Source: Paenimyroides marinum (GTDB lineage: Bacteria > Bacteroidota > Bacteroidia > Flavobacteriales > Flavobacteriaceae). From it: DNA of 64,000 nt. Each line of letters begins with the position of its first letter. Position 1 is the stretch's first letter. Of the stretch, positions 45,119 through 54,130 are shown piece after piece. Location: the NCBI RefSeq assembly GCF_900108395.1, contig NZ_FNXE01000001.1:62001-126000 (forward strand), given 5' to 3'. The notes under the pieces were generated by a model. It had not been told where the DNA came from and ran no database searches. It saw nothing but the letters and a program-made list of their open reading frames with translations. The translations under genes and the position numbers were made by a program.

Positions 45119-47328
45119 TGAAATTTTTTAAAGCTTTCGCAGCCGAAAATATAAAACTAAAACACTCGGGCATTCAAACTACCGCATTTATATTAGCTAT
45201 AATTACATTCTTAATTAGTACGGGCGTAAGTATTTACAGTTATTTTACCGAGAAAGCAGAAGCTACCGAACCTGTTTACATATTTTTTGATACGTATGAT
45301 TTGCAAACAACACCTTTTATAAATTTATTTTATCCGCTAATTATTATTGTAACTGCAGCTCGAATTACGCAGTTAGAACACAAAAACAATACGTGGCAAT
45401 TAATAGAAACACAACCTGTTAAACGTGCTGTTTTATTAAATGCCAAATTTTTAAAAGCATACCAAATTTGTATTTACAGCATTTTAATATTTATGTTAGG
45501 CATTGTAGCATCGGCTACATTTACGTATTTAATTTCGCCCAAAACAGAAATGTATATTTTAGATATTCAATGGTTTTTTTTACTAAAAAAGACCGTTAGT
45601 TTATCTTTAGGTACCGGTTTTCTGTTAGCTTTAATTTATGCAGTATCGGTTCGTTTTTCTAATTTATTTGTTTCCATAATAATTGGTGTTGGTTCTTTAC
45701 TTGTTGCTCCTATTTTAAGCACTTTTGGTTTACTGCCAAAATGGTTTCCTACCATTGTTTTAGACCTCAGCTTAAAAGCATCGAGCGATTTAGGCTATTG
45801 GCTAACGTATAATGAATATTTAAGTATCATAGCAACTGTAATTATTCTATTTATAATTACGTTTTGGTACGTTTTTAAAAACAAAAAATGGCTTAGCAAC
45901 AAAAACACTATTCTTATAAATTATGCTGTACCTGCATTACTTTTGTTTGGTTTGTTTTTATATGTAAACCATCCTACCCAAATGATACAAAGCTACGAAA
46001 CGGTAATAAAAGGTAGTGTTCCTGAAAATTCTATGATTAGTACAATTTATCTTTTAGATGGAACGATGAACGATACGCTACAAACCATTGAGGTAAAAGA
46101 CCACCGTTTCCATAAGGTTATTAAAGATGATTTACCTTTGAAAAAATACCGTTTGGCTTGGTGGAGTGATAAAGGAGAGATGCAAGCATCTGTTTTGTTT
46201 TCTAAAAATGATGTAGTAGAAATTCAGTTTCCAGACAAAACAAAAAATCAATCGTTTAAAATATTAGGAACTCGTTTAGCAGAAAACTCGTTAAATGTAG
46301 AACTCGGAGGTGATGTTGGTTACATTAAAAAATTAGCCAATGATGGTAGTGAAAACAATGCCGAACTTATCATTATTCTTTTAAAAAACAGTTACAAGAA
46401 AGATTTAAAAACGGTTAACAAATTTAACACCAGCGATAATTTTGTTATTAGAGATGATTATACCGAAATTATTAAAAACGAATTATATTACAAATACAAT
46501 TTAATCTGGATGCAATATAAAGATGCTTTAGCCAGATCTAATCCTAAAAACGAATATAAAAACAAAAGTATTCAGGATGTTTTAAATATTGATTTTAAGC
46601 CAAACGAAGATTTTATAGCAAAAGCAGAAAATGCAGAATATTACCGTTTTAAAATTTACGAATTGTTAAGTAAGGATACTTCGGATGGAGATATTTTAAC
46701 GAAATACAGAAACGGTTTGGGTAATTTGAAAAATACAACATTGCAAAGTCAATTGGCGAAAATTATTTTAGAAGACAAACTGCCAAACGTAAACGATTTA
46801 AACGAAATAAATCGTTACGAAGAATTGTTTCTTCCGCTCATAAAAGACCAGCGAACTCATAATTATTACTCTAAATTTATCCAAGATAAAAAGCGTTTAA
46901 CAACTGGTAGCAAGGCTCTGTCTTTTGAAGCGATCACTACTGATAATCAACCAAAAACATTAGAAGATTACAAAGGTAAATTTGTTGTTTTAGATTTTTG
47001 GGCAAGTTGGTGTGGTCCGTGTATTTATCAGGCAGATTATTTTGAAAAACACGCTATTGAATATAACAAAGGTAGTGACGTGGTATTTATTTCATTAAGC
47101 GTTGATCAAAAAGAAAGTGCTTGGCGCAAAAAGGTAAAATTAAACGATAAAAACGTAGTGCAGTTATTTGCAAAAAATCAAAAAGCTTTAAATGATTTTT
47201 ACAGGTTAAATTCGATTCCACGCTTTATTGTTATTGATCCCGAAGGAAAAATAATCAACAGCAATTTTCCTTTTCCAGACAATTCTAACTTTAAAGTGAT
47301 GTTAAATCAAGTGATTGGAAAGAAATAA
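45115..47328 (+). CDS. ABC-2 permease fused to a TlpA-like thioredoxin domain
   Basis: 737 residues in three parts. Residues 1 to about 285 form a six-helix ABC-2-type permease (helices near 21-41, 78-92, 115-140, 155-180, 190-215, 240-260, with another at about 268-290). A soluble region of about 300 residues follows, beginning ETVIKGSVPENSM, resembling the DUF4369/TlpA partner regions of Bacteroidota. The C-terminal thioredoxin fold (about 595-737) has the active site WCGPC (C633, C636). If the last helix crosses the membrane as expected, the thioredoxin domain is periplasmic. It is coupled to the ATP-binding gene upstream. Confidence 0.85.
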   Translation: MMKFFKAFAAENIKLKHSGIQTTAFILAIITFLISTGVSIYSYFTEKAEATEPVYIFFDTYDLQTTPFINLFYPLIIIVTAARITQLEHKNNTWQLIETQPVKRAVLLNAKFLKAYQICIYSILIFMLGIVASATFTYLISPKTEMYILDIQWFFLLKKTVSLSLGTGFLLALIYAVSVRFSNLFVSIIIGVGSLLVAPILSTFGLLPKWFPTIVLDLSLKASSDLGYWLTYNEYLSIIATVIILFIITFWYVFKNKKWLSNKNTILINYAVPALLLFGLFLYVNHPTQMIQSYETVIKGSVPENSMISTIYLLDGTMNDTLQTIEVKDHRFHKVIKDDLPLKKYRLAWWSDKGEMQASVLFSKNDVVEIQFPDKTKNQSFKILGTRLAENSLNVELGGDVGYIKKLANDGSENNAELIIILLKNSYKKDLKTVNKFNTSDNFVIRDDYTEIIKNELYYKYNLIWMQYKDALARSNPKNEYKNKSIQDVLNIDFKPNEDFIAKAENAEYYRFKIYELLSKDTSDGDILTKYRNGLGNLKNTTLQSQLAKIILEDKLPNVNDLNEINRYEELFLPLIKDQRTHNYYSKFIQDKKRLTTGSKALSFEAITTDNQPKTLEDYKGKFVVLDFWASWCGPCIYQADYFEKHAIEYNKGSDVVFISLSVDQKESAWRKKVKLNDKNVVQLFAKNQKALNDFYRLNSIPRFIVIDPEGKIINSNFPFPDNSNFKVMLNQVIGKK

Positions 47329-47368
47329 TTCAGAGAAACCTTAAAATTATAAAGACTTTTTTAATAAC

Positions 47369-47397
47369 AAAAACCGATTGAAATTCAATCGGTTTTT
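47369..47397 (+). terminator. Terminator of the ABC exporter operon
   Basis: AAAAACCGATTGAA (47369-47382) pairs with TTCAATCGGTTTTT (47384-47397) with a 1-base centre. The arms are identical to those of the terminator at 44123-44155. Confidence 0.85.
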
Positions 47398-47442
47398 ATT
47401 TTACCTGGCAGGTAATTAGTCAATCTAATAAGGGATTCTTTG

Positions 47443-47501
47443 TTATTTCGGTCGAAGTAGAGAAATCTTAAATTATTGAGATTCCTCTTTCGTTGGAATA
47501 A
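47443..47501. repeat. Imperfect intergenic hairpin repeat
   Basis: TTATTTCGGTCGAAGTAGAG at 47443-47462, continuing to AAATCT, pairs imperfectly with the AGATTCCTC…AATAA segment ending at 47501. It resembles mobile-looking intergenic repeats of flavobacteria. Confidence 0.55.
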
Positions 47502-47578
47502 ACAAAATCAACAATTTAAAATGGATAATTTATATAATTGCAGACTATCATAAAAAGATATAATATATCACTTAACTC

Positions 47579-47743
47579 GTTGTGCATTTAAGAAACGAAA
47601 AATATCAACTAACGTCACTTCGAATGAGATTTCTGTAACCAAGTGGAAGAAATTTTGTATCGAGAAGTCTTTTTATTTAGTTCCCGATACAAAATCTTTC
47701 AGATTTTTACTCGAACTGACGAATTTTTGTCCAAATGCACAAC
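47579..47743. repeat. Long nested imperfect hairpin (about 165 bp), MITE/REP-like
   Basis: Outer arms GTTGTGCATTT (47579-47589) and AAATGCACAAC (47733-47743) are perfect. Further in, CGTCACTTCGA matches TCGAACTGACG with one mismatch, and the core ATTTTGTATCG (47652-47662) pairs with CGATACAAAAT (47685-47695). No open frame is present. The whole unit looks like a non-coding repetitive element. Confidence 0.7.
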
Positions 47744-47780
47744 AGGTTTATCTTAATTTTAATATTCTTATTCAAATACA

Positions 47781-47811
47781 AAAAAATCCCGATAAATACC
47801 GAGATTTTTTC
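47781..47811 (-). terminator. Probable terminator of the PorP/SprF gene
   Basis: AAAAAATCCCG and CGAGATTTTTT form a hairpin with one mismatch, ten bases past the stop codon on the minus strand. Confidence 0.65.
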
Positions 47812-47820
47812 ACTATATCA

Positions 47821-48852
47821 TTAAAAGTTAACTGACGGGCAATCGCACTTATAATTACTTTCTCTACATAAGAAATTAAACCCAAGTGTTAGCTGATGAA
47901 ATCCTCCATTAGCAAAACGTACGTCTCCAAACTGGTGAGAATACGTATAGCCAACCAAAATATTTTTAAACTTAACCCCTAAAATTGGCGAAACTGAATG
48001 ATAGCCTTGTTTTTTTACTTCATCTCCACTATCTTTCATATATTCTACCTGATCAAACATTGTTCTGTAAGAAATACCGGCAAAAAACTGTCCGTTAGAA
48101 AATTCCTTATACATTTTCAGGTTCAAATCTAACATTTTTTCCTGTGTTTCTTCGGTATATTGAAACAACACAGATGGCTCCCAAGAAAACCCTTGGTCTC
48201 TGTACGATCTATATCCTCTGTTTTTAGAAAACACATATCCAGCTGACACAATATATTTTCTTAAATTATCACTTTCTATATCCGAATAAATCTCACGATC
48301 CGAAGTAATTAAATTCTTAACTGTTGCATGTGCATAGAAATCTAAAAAATGGTAAGACAACCCTGCGTCAACATTAAAATAATTGTATTTTAATTCACTA
48401 CCGTTTACAGACGGATCAAAGTCATGCCCCCACTCGGTTTGATCTAATTGCGAATTCACCATTCCTGCACTTACCCCAAAAGACAATTTATTCAAATCAT
48501 AATCACTTCGTGAAAAAGTAATGTGATGAGCATAGGTTAATTTAGCCCCAACTTGTTTGTGATATCCATTTCTATCATTAAATGCGATAATACCAACACC
48601 TGATCTTTCGGAAATTGCCGTATTAAAACTTGCGGTTTGCAAGGCTGGTGCATCTTTCTCACCAAACCATTGCTGACGTGCGGTTAAACGAACTTTTGCA
48701 CAGTTGGCAATACCTGCCATTGAAGGGTGAATTAAATAATAGTTATCTGTTAAATAATCTTGATACACAGAAATCCCTTCTTGTGCACTACTTATTTGTG
48801 ATACAAATAATGAAGATATAGCAACTAATAAAGATTTAGTAAATATATTCAT
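47821..48852 (-). CDS. PorP/SprF family type IX secretion membrane protein
   Basis: 343 residues with a signal peptide (MNIFTKSLLVAISSLFVSQISSAQ) and a predicted outer-membrane beta-barrel. The start (GISVYQDYLTDNYYLIHPSMAGIANCAKVRLTARQQW) is diagnostic of PorP/SprF proteins, which help move T9SS cargo, usually partnered with a type B cargo protein. No such large partner lies next to it here, although type B cargo genes occur at 60.8-64 kb. A TATATTTG element lies on the minus strand at 48891-48884. Confidence 0.92.
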   Translation of the reverse strand: MNIFTKSLLVAISSLFVSQISSAQEGISVYQDYLTDNYYLIHPSMAGIANCAKVRLTARQQWFGEKDAPALQTASFNTAISERSGVGIIAFNDRNGYHKQVGAKLTYAHHITFSRSDYDLNKLSFGVSAGMVNSQLDQTEWGHDFDPSVNGSELKYNYFNVDAGLSYHFLDFYAHATVKNLITSDREIYSDIESDNLRKYIVSAGYVFSKNRGYRSYRDQGFSWEPSVLFQYTEETQEKMLDLNLKMYKEFSNGQFFAGISYRTMFDQVEYMKDSGDEVKKQGYHSVSPILGVKFKNILVGYTYSHQFGDVRFANGGFHQLTLGFNFLCRESNYKCDCPSVNF

Positions 48853-49035
48853 AAATTCTTTTTTTCTCTTTAGAAATGGTTAACAAATATATAAAAAACT
48901 ATTATATACCATATAGTAAGTTTAAAATATATCTAACAATTTTTCCGAATTCAAATATGTTAATTTTACGTTTAAATTCCAAATATAAATATTCAATTGA
49001 TATTTCTTTGTTAATTTTGAAAAAAATCTTAAAAA

Positions 49036-49938
49036 ATGTTTAAAATAAATATAAGAGAGACTCAAAACCCGGCGATAATCAAGTTTGAATTTCCAGATTT
49101 TATCAGCTACGGCTCTAATTTTGAGTTTAAAAATATAGATGAAACATCAAACTCTCCATTAGCCAAACAATTATTTTATCTGCCTTTTGTAAAAACAGTT
49201 TATATTTCAGGAAATTTTGTTGCTGTAGAACGTTTTTCTATTGTTGAATGGGCTGATGTGCAAGACGAAGTAAAACAACAAATTGAAGATTTTGTTACAA
49301 ACGGCGGTAAAGTATTGATTGAAACCGAAAGCGAAACAACAAAAAAAATCCCTGTTACGGTGTATGGTGAAACCACGCCGAACCCTGCGGTATTAAAATT
49401 TGTTGCCAATAAAATGCTTACTAAAACCGCTGTTGAATTTAAAAATATCGACGAAGCTAAGCCATCACCCTTAGCAATAGAACTTTTTAAACTACCTTAT
49501 ATTAAAGAGGTCTTTATTGATGAGAATTATGTTTCACTGACAAAATTCGACAGCTATTCTTGGGACGAAATCACCATTGAAGTCCGTACGTTTATTAAAC
49601 AATTTATTGAAAATGGAGGAACAGTGATCAGTGAATCGCTTATTTCTCAAACAAAAGAACACGTACAGCAACAAGAAGAATATTTCGAAAATTTAGACGT
49701 TACATCGCAACAAATTGTAAATATCCTGGAAGAATATGTAAAACCGGCCGTTCAGTCTGATGGGGGAAACATTACTTTTGAAAATTATGATGATGTAACA
49801 AAACGCGTTACCGTAACGTTAAAAGGTGCTTGCAGCGGTTGTCCGTCTTCAACATTTACTTTAAAGAACGGTATAGAAAATATGTTACGCCAAATGCTAC
49901 ATAATAACGACATAATTGTTGAAGCACTAAACGGTTAA
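49036..49938 (+). CDS. Nfu-type iron-sulfur scaffold protein with duplicated N-terminal domain
   Basis: 300 residues: two Nfu_N domains (about 1-90 and 106-195), each starting with an NPA[VI][IL]KF motif and ending in an acidic helix, then a NifU C-terminal domain (about 215-300) with the cluster-binding pair C266 and C269 in GACSGCPSS. The protein delivers Fe-S clusters to apo-proteins in the cytoplasm. The duplication of the N domain is unusual relative to E. coli NfuA. It forms its own unit with a terminator just downstream. Confidence 0.92.
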   Translation: MFKINIRETQNPAIIKFEFPDFISYGSNFEFKNIDETSNSPLAKQLFYLPFVKTVYISGNFVAVERFSIVEWADVQDEVKQQIEDFVTNGGKVLIETESETTKKIPVTVYGETTPNPAVLKFVANKMLTKTAVEFKNIDEAKPSPLAIELFKLPYIKEVFIDENYVSLTKFDSYSWDEITIEVRTFIKQFIENGGTVISESLISQTKEHVQQQEEYFENLDVTSQQIVNILEEYVKPAVQSDGGNITFENYDDVTKRVTVTLKGACSGCPSSTFTLKNGIENMLRQMLHNNDIIVEALNG

Positions 49939-49944
49939 AAAATC

Positions 49945-49968
49945 AAGGTTGAGTTTCTCAACCTTTTT
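49945..49968 (+). terminator. Intrinsic terminator of the Nfu gene
   Basis: AAGGTTGAG (49945-49953) pairs with CTCAACCTT (49957-49965), followed by T residues; it lies 6 bases after the stop. Confidence 0.8.
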
Positions 49969-49992
49969 TATTTCATTTAAAAGCAATTAAAA

Positions 49993-51975
49993 ATGCAAAA
50001 TCAATTAAGCGGTTCTTATTCTCCCTATTTGCTTCAACACGCTAACAATCCTGTTTTTTGGCAAATATGGGACAATGAAAATACGGCAAAAGCAAAACAA
50101 ACAGGTAAACTTTTGATCATCAGTATTGGTTATGCTGCCTGCCATTGGTGTCACGTTATGGAAAAAGAATGTTTTGAAGATAACGATGTCGCAGCTGTAA
50201 TGAATACTCATTTTACGAGTTTTAAGATAGACCGCGAAGAATTTCCCGTGATTGACGCATATTATATGCAGGCTTTACAACTAATGACCAAACAAGGAGG
50301 ATGGCCGCTAAACATTGTTGCTTTACCCAACGGATTACCGGTTTGGGGAGCCACGTATGTTCCAAAAGAACAATGGATAGATGTGTTGGAGCAATTAAAC
50401 GATTTGTTTCAAACCAATCCCGAAAAAATGTACGATTATGCCGAAAAATTAAAAAACGGTATTGAATTAGCCAACAATACATTGGAGATTTATCCAAAAG
50501 AACCGTCAAATTTCAATTTAGAACCTTTACTTACAAACTGGAAAAAAAGTTTTGATTCTGAATTTGGCGGTTATCTGCGTGCTCCAAAATTTATGATGCC
50601 TACCAATTTGAATTTTCTGTATCAATTCAGCATCGAAAACAATGATTCTTTTATAAGAAACCACGTGGAACTGACCCTTACAAAAATGGCTTACGGCGGG
50701 TTGTTTGATGTGATTGAAGGCGGATTTTCCCGTTACAGCGTTGATCATAAATGGCATATCCCGCATTTTGAAAAAATGTTGTACGATAACGCACAATTAT
50801 TAACCACTTACAGCAATGCTTATTTAACATCGAACAATGTACTTTACAAAGAAATTGTTACCAAAACCGTGCAGTTTCTTCTTACTAACTGGCAGGATAC
50901 ATCGGGCGGATTTTACGCGGCTTACGATGCCGACAGTTACAATACCGATGATAAATTGCAAGAAGGAGCTTATTATTTTTGGAAAAAAGAGGAGTTAAAA
51001 CAATTAATCGATAAAGAAGAATGGGAGTTGTTTTCAGAAGTTTTTTCAATAAATACTGATGGATTTTGGCACGAAGCCGATGCATTTGTTTTATTTCAAA
51101 AAGATGACATAAATACTATTTCCAAGAAATTTGATAGAAATGCAGAACAAGTGTTGCAATTAAAATCAACATGGGAACAAGTGTTGTTTAAAAACCGCCA
51201 GAAAAGAAAGAAGCCGTTGTTAGACAATAAAATTATTGTTTCATGGAACGCCTTATTACTTTCAGGTTTATTGTCGGCAAAAAAAATCATTCCATCAAAA
51301 GAATTAGACGATGTTATTAATAATCTGGCTGATTTTTTACAGTTCAAAGCCTATCAAAATGACCATTTAGGTCATACTTACAAAAAAGACACGATTTATA
51401 TAGACGGAAATTTAGACGATTACGCTTTTACAATTGAAGCATTCATTCATTTGTTTAACCATACACAAAAGATCGAACATCTGCAGTTTGCAAAAAGTTT
51501 ACTCTTCCAGGCAATGGATTTCTTTTTTGACGAACAGCAAGTATTTTTTAAATCGGGTAAAAACAAGGCAATTGGCACAATTTTTGAAATAGAAGACAAT
51601 GTTATTCCATCTGCAAATGCCTTAATGTCAAGAAATTTATTCTATTTAGGAATTATTTTTAAGAACAATTATTTCATGACACTTGCAAGAGAAATGACCA
51701 ATAGAATAATTGGACAAATTGAATACGCGAGTGCTTTTTCAGAATGGTTAACAAACGATTTGATATTTAACCGTACTTTTGAATACATCATTGTAAAAAA
51801 TGGTACAAAAGAAGAAGTTGAATCAATCAACAAGAAAAATACGTTTAAAATAATTTTAGATAATTCGTTAAATCTTCCTATTTTAGGCGACTATAAAAAT
51901 CAGGATAAAAAGTTTCAGGTTTGCAATTTAAACAGTTGTAGAATTCAGACCAATGATATAACCGAAATTAATTAA
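49993..51975 (+). CDS. Thioredoxin-domain DUF255 protein (YyaL/SSP411-like)
   Basis: 660 residues of the DUF255 family. The N-terminal thioredoxin-like domain has CHWCHVME (C50, C53), followed by an alpha/alpha toroid (glycosidase-like) from about residue 190, including AYDADSYNTDD and DNKIIVSWNALLLSG. The family spans bacteria to mammals (spermatogenesis-associated protein 20); its reaction is unknown. It has no signal peptide, so it is probably cytoplasmic. The small exported protein gene starts 10 bases later. Confidence 0.92.
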   Translation: MQNQLSGSYSPYLLQHANNPVFWQIWDNENTAKAKQTGKLLIISIGYAACHWCHVMEKECFEDNDVAAVMNTHFTSFKIDREEFPVIDAYYMQALQLMTKQGGWPLNIVALPNGLPVWGATYVPKEQWIDVLEQLNDLFQTNPEKMYDYAEKLKNGIELANNTLEIYPKEPSNFNLEPLLTNWKKSFDSEFGGYLRAPKFMMPTNLNFLYQFSIENNDSFIRNHVELTLTKMAYGGLFDVIEGGFSRYSVDHKWHIPHFEKMLYDNAQLLTTYSNAYLTSNNVLYKEIVTKTVQFLLTNWQDTSGGFYAAYDADSYNTDDKLQEGAYYFWKKEELKQLIDKEEWELFSEVFSINTDGFWHEADAFVLFQKDDINTISKKFDRNAEQVLQLKSTWEQVLFKNRQKRKKPLLDNKIIVSWNALLLSGLLSAKKIIPSKELDDVINNLADFLQFKAYQNDHLGHTYKKDTIYIDGNLDDYAFTIEAFIHLFNHTQKIEHLQFAKSLLFQAMDFFFDEQQVFFKSGKNKAIGTIFEIEDNVIPSANALMSRNLFYLGIIFKNNYFMTLAREMTNRIIGQIEYASAFSEWLTNDLIFNRTFEYIIVKNGTKEEVESINKKNTFKIILDNSLNLPILGDYKNQDKKFQVCNLNSCRIQTNDITEIN

Positions 51976-51985
51976 ATTTAAAAAA

Positions 51986-52642
51986 ATGAAAAAAGCAGTT
52001 TTTATACTTTCATTAGGATTATTCTCTTTAGCATCAAATGCACAAGTAACCATACAAGATGGCGGATCTACATTAACTTTTAGAAAAAGTGCAGATTTTA
52101 ATGATGCTGCCATTGCAGGTTCTAAATTTCTAAATGAGAATTACCAGAATGCCAAAGTAAATAAAGGATCACAGGATTTTCTTATTCGATACAATGCCTA
52201 TACCGACATTATGGAATACAAAAACGGCAGTGATGTTTTAGAATTGATTAAAGAAAAAAACACCCATTTTGCTTTTCAAGACGGTAGTGTTTATGAATTG
52301 TTCACCTATAATTTAGGTGGAACTTCTTATGAAAGATACCATCAGGTTTTAGTAGAAAACAAAAATGTAAAGATTTCTAAATTTCAAAGCATTAAGTTGA
52401 TCCCTGCGCAGAAAGCGACTAACAGCTACGAAAAAGACACACAGGCAAGTTACAAGCCAAACAGAGAGGTATACTTTATTACGTACAACAATCAAACGTT
52501 TGAATTTGATGGGAAACAAAAAACGTTAGATAAAATTATTCCCGGTAAAGCAGATGCCATTAAAAAATTCTACAAAGAAAATAAAATTAAAGAAAACGAT
52601 ACAGATATGATTAAGTTAGGGAATTTCCTTGCTACGATCTAA
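51986..52642 (+). CDS. Exported protein of unknown function
   Basis: 218 residues with a signal peptide (MKKAVFILSLGLFSLASNAQ) and no cysteine or recognised domain. The pattern, with FLIRYNAYTDIMEYKN followed by KNTHFAFQDGSVYELFTY, resembles beta-rich periplasmic proteins annotated as hypothetical in flavobacteria. It follows the DUF255 gene by 10 bases and shares a terminator with tsaB from the other side. Confidence 0.7.
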   Translation: MKKAVFILSLGLFSLASNAQVTIQDGGSTLTFRKSADFNDAAIAGSKFLNENYQNAKVNKGSQDFLIRYNAYTDIMEYKNGSDVLELIKEKNTHFAFQDGSVYELFTYNLGGTSYERYHQVLVENKNVKISKFQSIKLIPAQKATNSYEKDTQASYKPNREVYFITYNNQTFEFDGKQKTLDKIIPGKADAIKKFYKENKIKENDTDMIKLGNFLATI

Positions 52643-52643
52643 A

Positions 52644-52687
52644 AAAAAAATAAGACTTCAAAAATAATTTTTGAAGTCTTATTTTTT
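52644..52687. terminator. Bidirectional terminator overlapping the tsaB 3' end
   Basis: A long inverted repeat (AAATAAGACTTCAAAAA and its complement, three-base centre near 52665-52667) with A and T runs on both sides. It serves the plus-strand gene ending at 52642 and tsaB on the minus strand, whose stop codon lies inside it (52679). Confidence 0.85.
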
Positions 52688-53344
52688 TGTGGTTAACATA
52701 AAATCTTTCAGGTAATAAGGCTCAAAATAAGCCATATCTTCAAAAGCATTTTCTGTGTATTTTTTATAGGACAGCCTACCCATTTGTTTTGCCGAAGGAT
52801 AAATAATATCCTGATGATATACAAATTTTTCGGCTGTTAAAACCGTTGTACATTTTAACGCTCCATCTCCGATCAAATGGATGGTTTCAGTTAGATCTGA
52901 AAAAGAATGTTCCTCTACAATTAAAGCTTCTGCGTTTGATACCGGCTGCAATTTATTATCAAATACCTGAGTAAAAACTTCCATTCTTCTTGCATCAATC
53001 ATGGGAACAATACACCCGGAATCAATAGCTAATTGTTCTGCCAAAACCGCTAAGGTATCAATGGCGATTAAAGGAATATCTAACGCATAACACAAGCCTT
53101 TTGCCGCTGAAACGCCAATGCGTAATCCTGTATAAGACCCTGGCCCCTTGCTTACCGCAATAGCACTTAGGTCGTTTAAAGAAATCTGCACCTCATTTAA
53201 AACTTCTTTTATAAAGCTGTGTAATTTTTCTGCGTGATTAAATTGCTCTTCAGACAGTTCTTTTACAGCTATTATTTCACCGTTTTTGCTTAAACTTACC
53301 GAACAGTTTTTTGTTGCCGTTTCAATGTTTAGAATATAAACCAT
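52679..53344 (-). CDS. tsaB: tRNA threonylcarbamoyladenosine biosynthesis protein TsaB
   Basis: A 221-residue ASKHA-fold partner of TsaD in the t6A synthesis complex. The N-terminus MVYILNIETATKNCSVSLSK, the block SKGPGSYTGLRIGVSAAKGL and MIDARRMEVF are characteristic. Cytoplasmic; normal size. It is the last gene of the respiratory cluster, starting 5 bases after the 81-aa gene. Confidence 0.95.
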   Translation of the reverse strand: MVYILNIETATKNCSVSLSKNGEIIAVKELSEEQFNHAEKLHSFIKEVLNEVQISLNDLSAIAVSKGPGSYTGLRIGVSAAKGLCYALDIPLIAIDTLAVLAEQLAIDSGCIVPMIDARRMEVFTQVFDNKLQPVSNAEALIVEEHSFSDLTETIHLIGDGALKCTTVLTAEKFVYHQDIIYPSAKQMGRLSYKKYTENAFEDMAYFEPYYLKDFMLTTKK

Positions 53345-53349
53345 AAGTA

Positions 53350-53595
53350 CTAAGCTTTACTTTTTTTCTTTTTGCCTTTTATAATACGGTAAATAACAGT
53401 CCCCACAACAATTAATAATATATAAGGAAACGCCATTAAATACACAATTCCGTCATTTACTGCTTCGGCAGGCAAACCTGATTCTTCCGTTTCCAATACC
53501 GCTCTGCACATGGCACATTGTGCTGTTCCTTCGATGGAAGAAAGAACAAAGAAAAAAGAAGAAAGAAATACTGATTTTGTAAGCTTAGTGAACAT
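53350..53595 (-). CDS. Small membrane protein with a CxxC motif in the cytochrome oxidase assembly cluster
   Basis: 81 residues: a signal-like hydrophobic start (to about residue 25, …SSIEGTAQ), then CAMCRAVLETEE, a helix of about 20 residues (IVYLMAFPYILLIVVGTVIY) and a Lys-rich tail. The CAMC pair faces the periplasm in this topology. It overlaps the DUF420 gene by 11 bases. No family name is recalled; the context with SCO1 suggests a role in oxidase maturation, possibly copper or thiol handling (inference). Confidence 0.75.
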   Translation of the reverse strand: MFTKLTKSVFLSSFFFVLSSIEGTAQCAMCRAVLETEESGLPAEAVNDGIVYLMAFPYILLIVVGTVIYRIIKGKKKKSKA

Positions 53596-54130
53596 AATAC
53601 GGAGAAATCATTAAATATACAATAACACCGGTAACCGCTACATATAGCCACATTGGGTACGTAATGCGTGCCAGTTTTTTATGACGTTGGTAAGATCCGG
53701 AAATACCTCTTACAAAAGTTACCAGAACAAATGGAATAATAATGATCGACAATAAAATATGGGTAATTAATATAAAAAAGTATATATATTTTATGGCACC
53801 TTCACCTCCAAATTTGGTTTCTACAGATGTCATGTGATACGCCACGTACATTGCCAGAAAAGCAACTGAACAAACAATACAAACTTTAATCAAACGCTCA
53901 TGCAACAGTTGATTACCCTTTTTAATTGCCCGAACTGCCAACACCAATAATATAGCGGTTAATCCGTTTATGGAAGCATAAATAGGCGGTAAAAAAGACA
54001 GTGGTTTTACGTTATATCCTAAATCATGCAGGTTTACAATAAATAAAATTGCAACAACTACAGGTATTGCTATTGATAAAATCCAAATCCAGATGTTGTA
54101 TTTTTTTTCGTTCTGCAGAGTCTGTGTCAT
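53585..54130 (-). CDS. DUF420 family membrane protein
   Basis: 181 residues with five hydrophobic helices (about 12-32, 46-66, 81-101, 117-141, 158-177). The His-bearing loops CVAYHMTS-like (AMYVAYHMTSVETKFGG) and ILITHILLSIIIIPFVLVTF match DUF420, a family linked to cytochrome c oxidase biogenesis and related to CtaM. It overlaps SCO1 by one base and the 81-aa gene by 11. Confidence 0.9.
   Translation of the reverse strand: MTQTLQNEKKYNIWIWILSIAIPVVVAILFIVNLHDLGYNVKPLSFLPPIYASINGLTAILLVLAVRAIKKGNQLLHERLIKVCIVCSVAFLAMYVAYHMTSVETKFGGEGAIKYIYFFILITHILLSIIIIPFVLVTFVRGISGSYQRHKKLARITYPMWLYVAVTGVIVYLMISPYYVH

Noticed and set aside
53457-53651. A 64-aa frame overlapping the 81-aa protein and DUF420
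   Set aside because: It lies in another frame of two supported genes and has no conserved features of its own.
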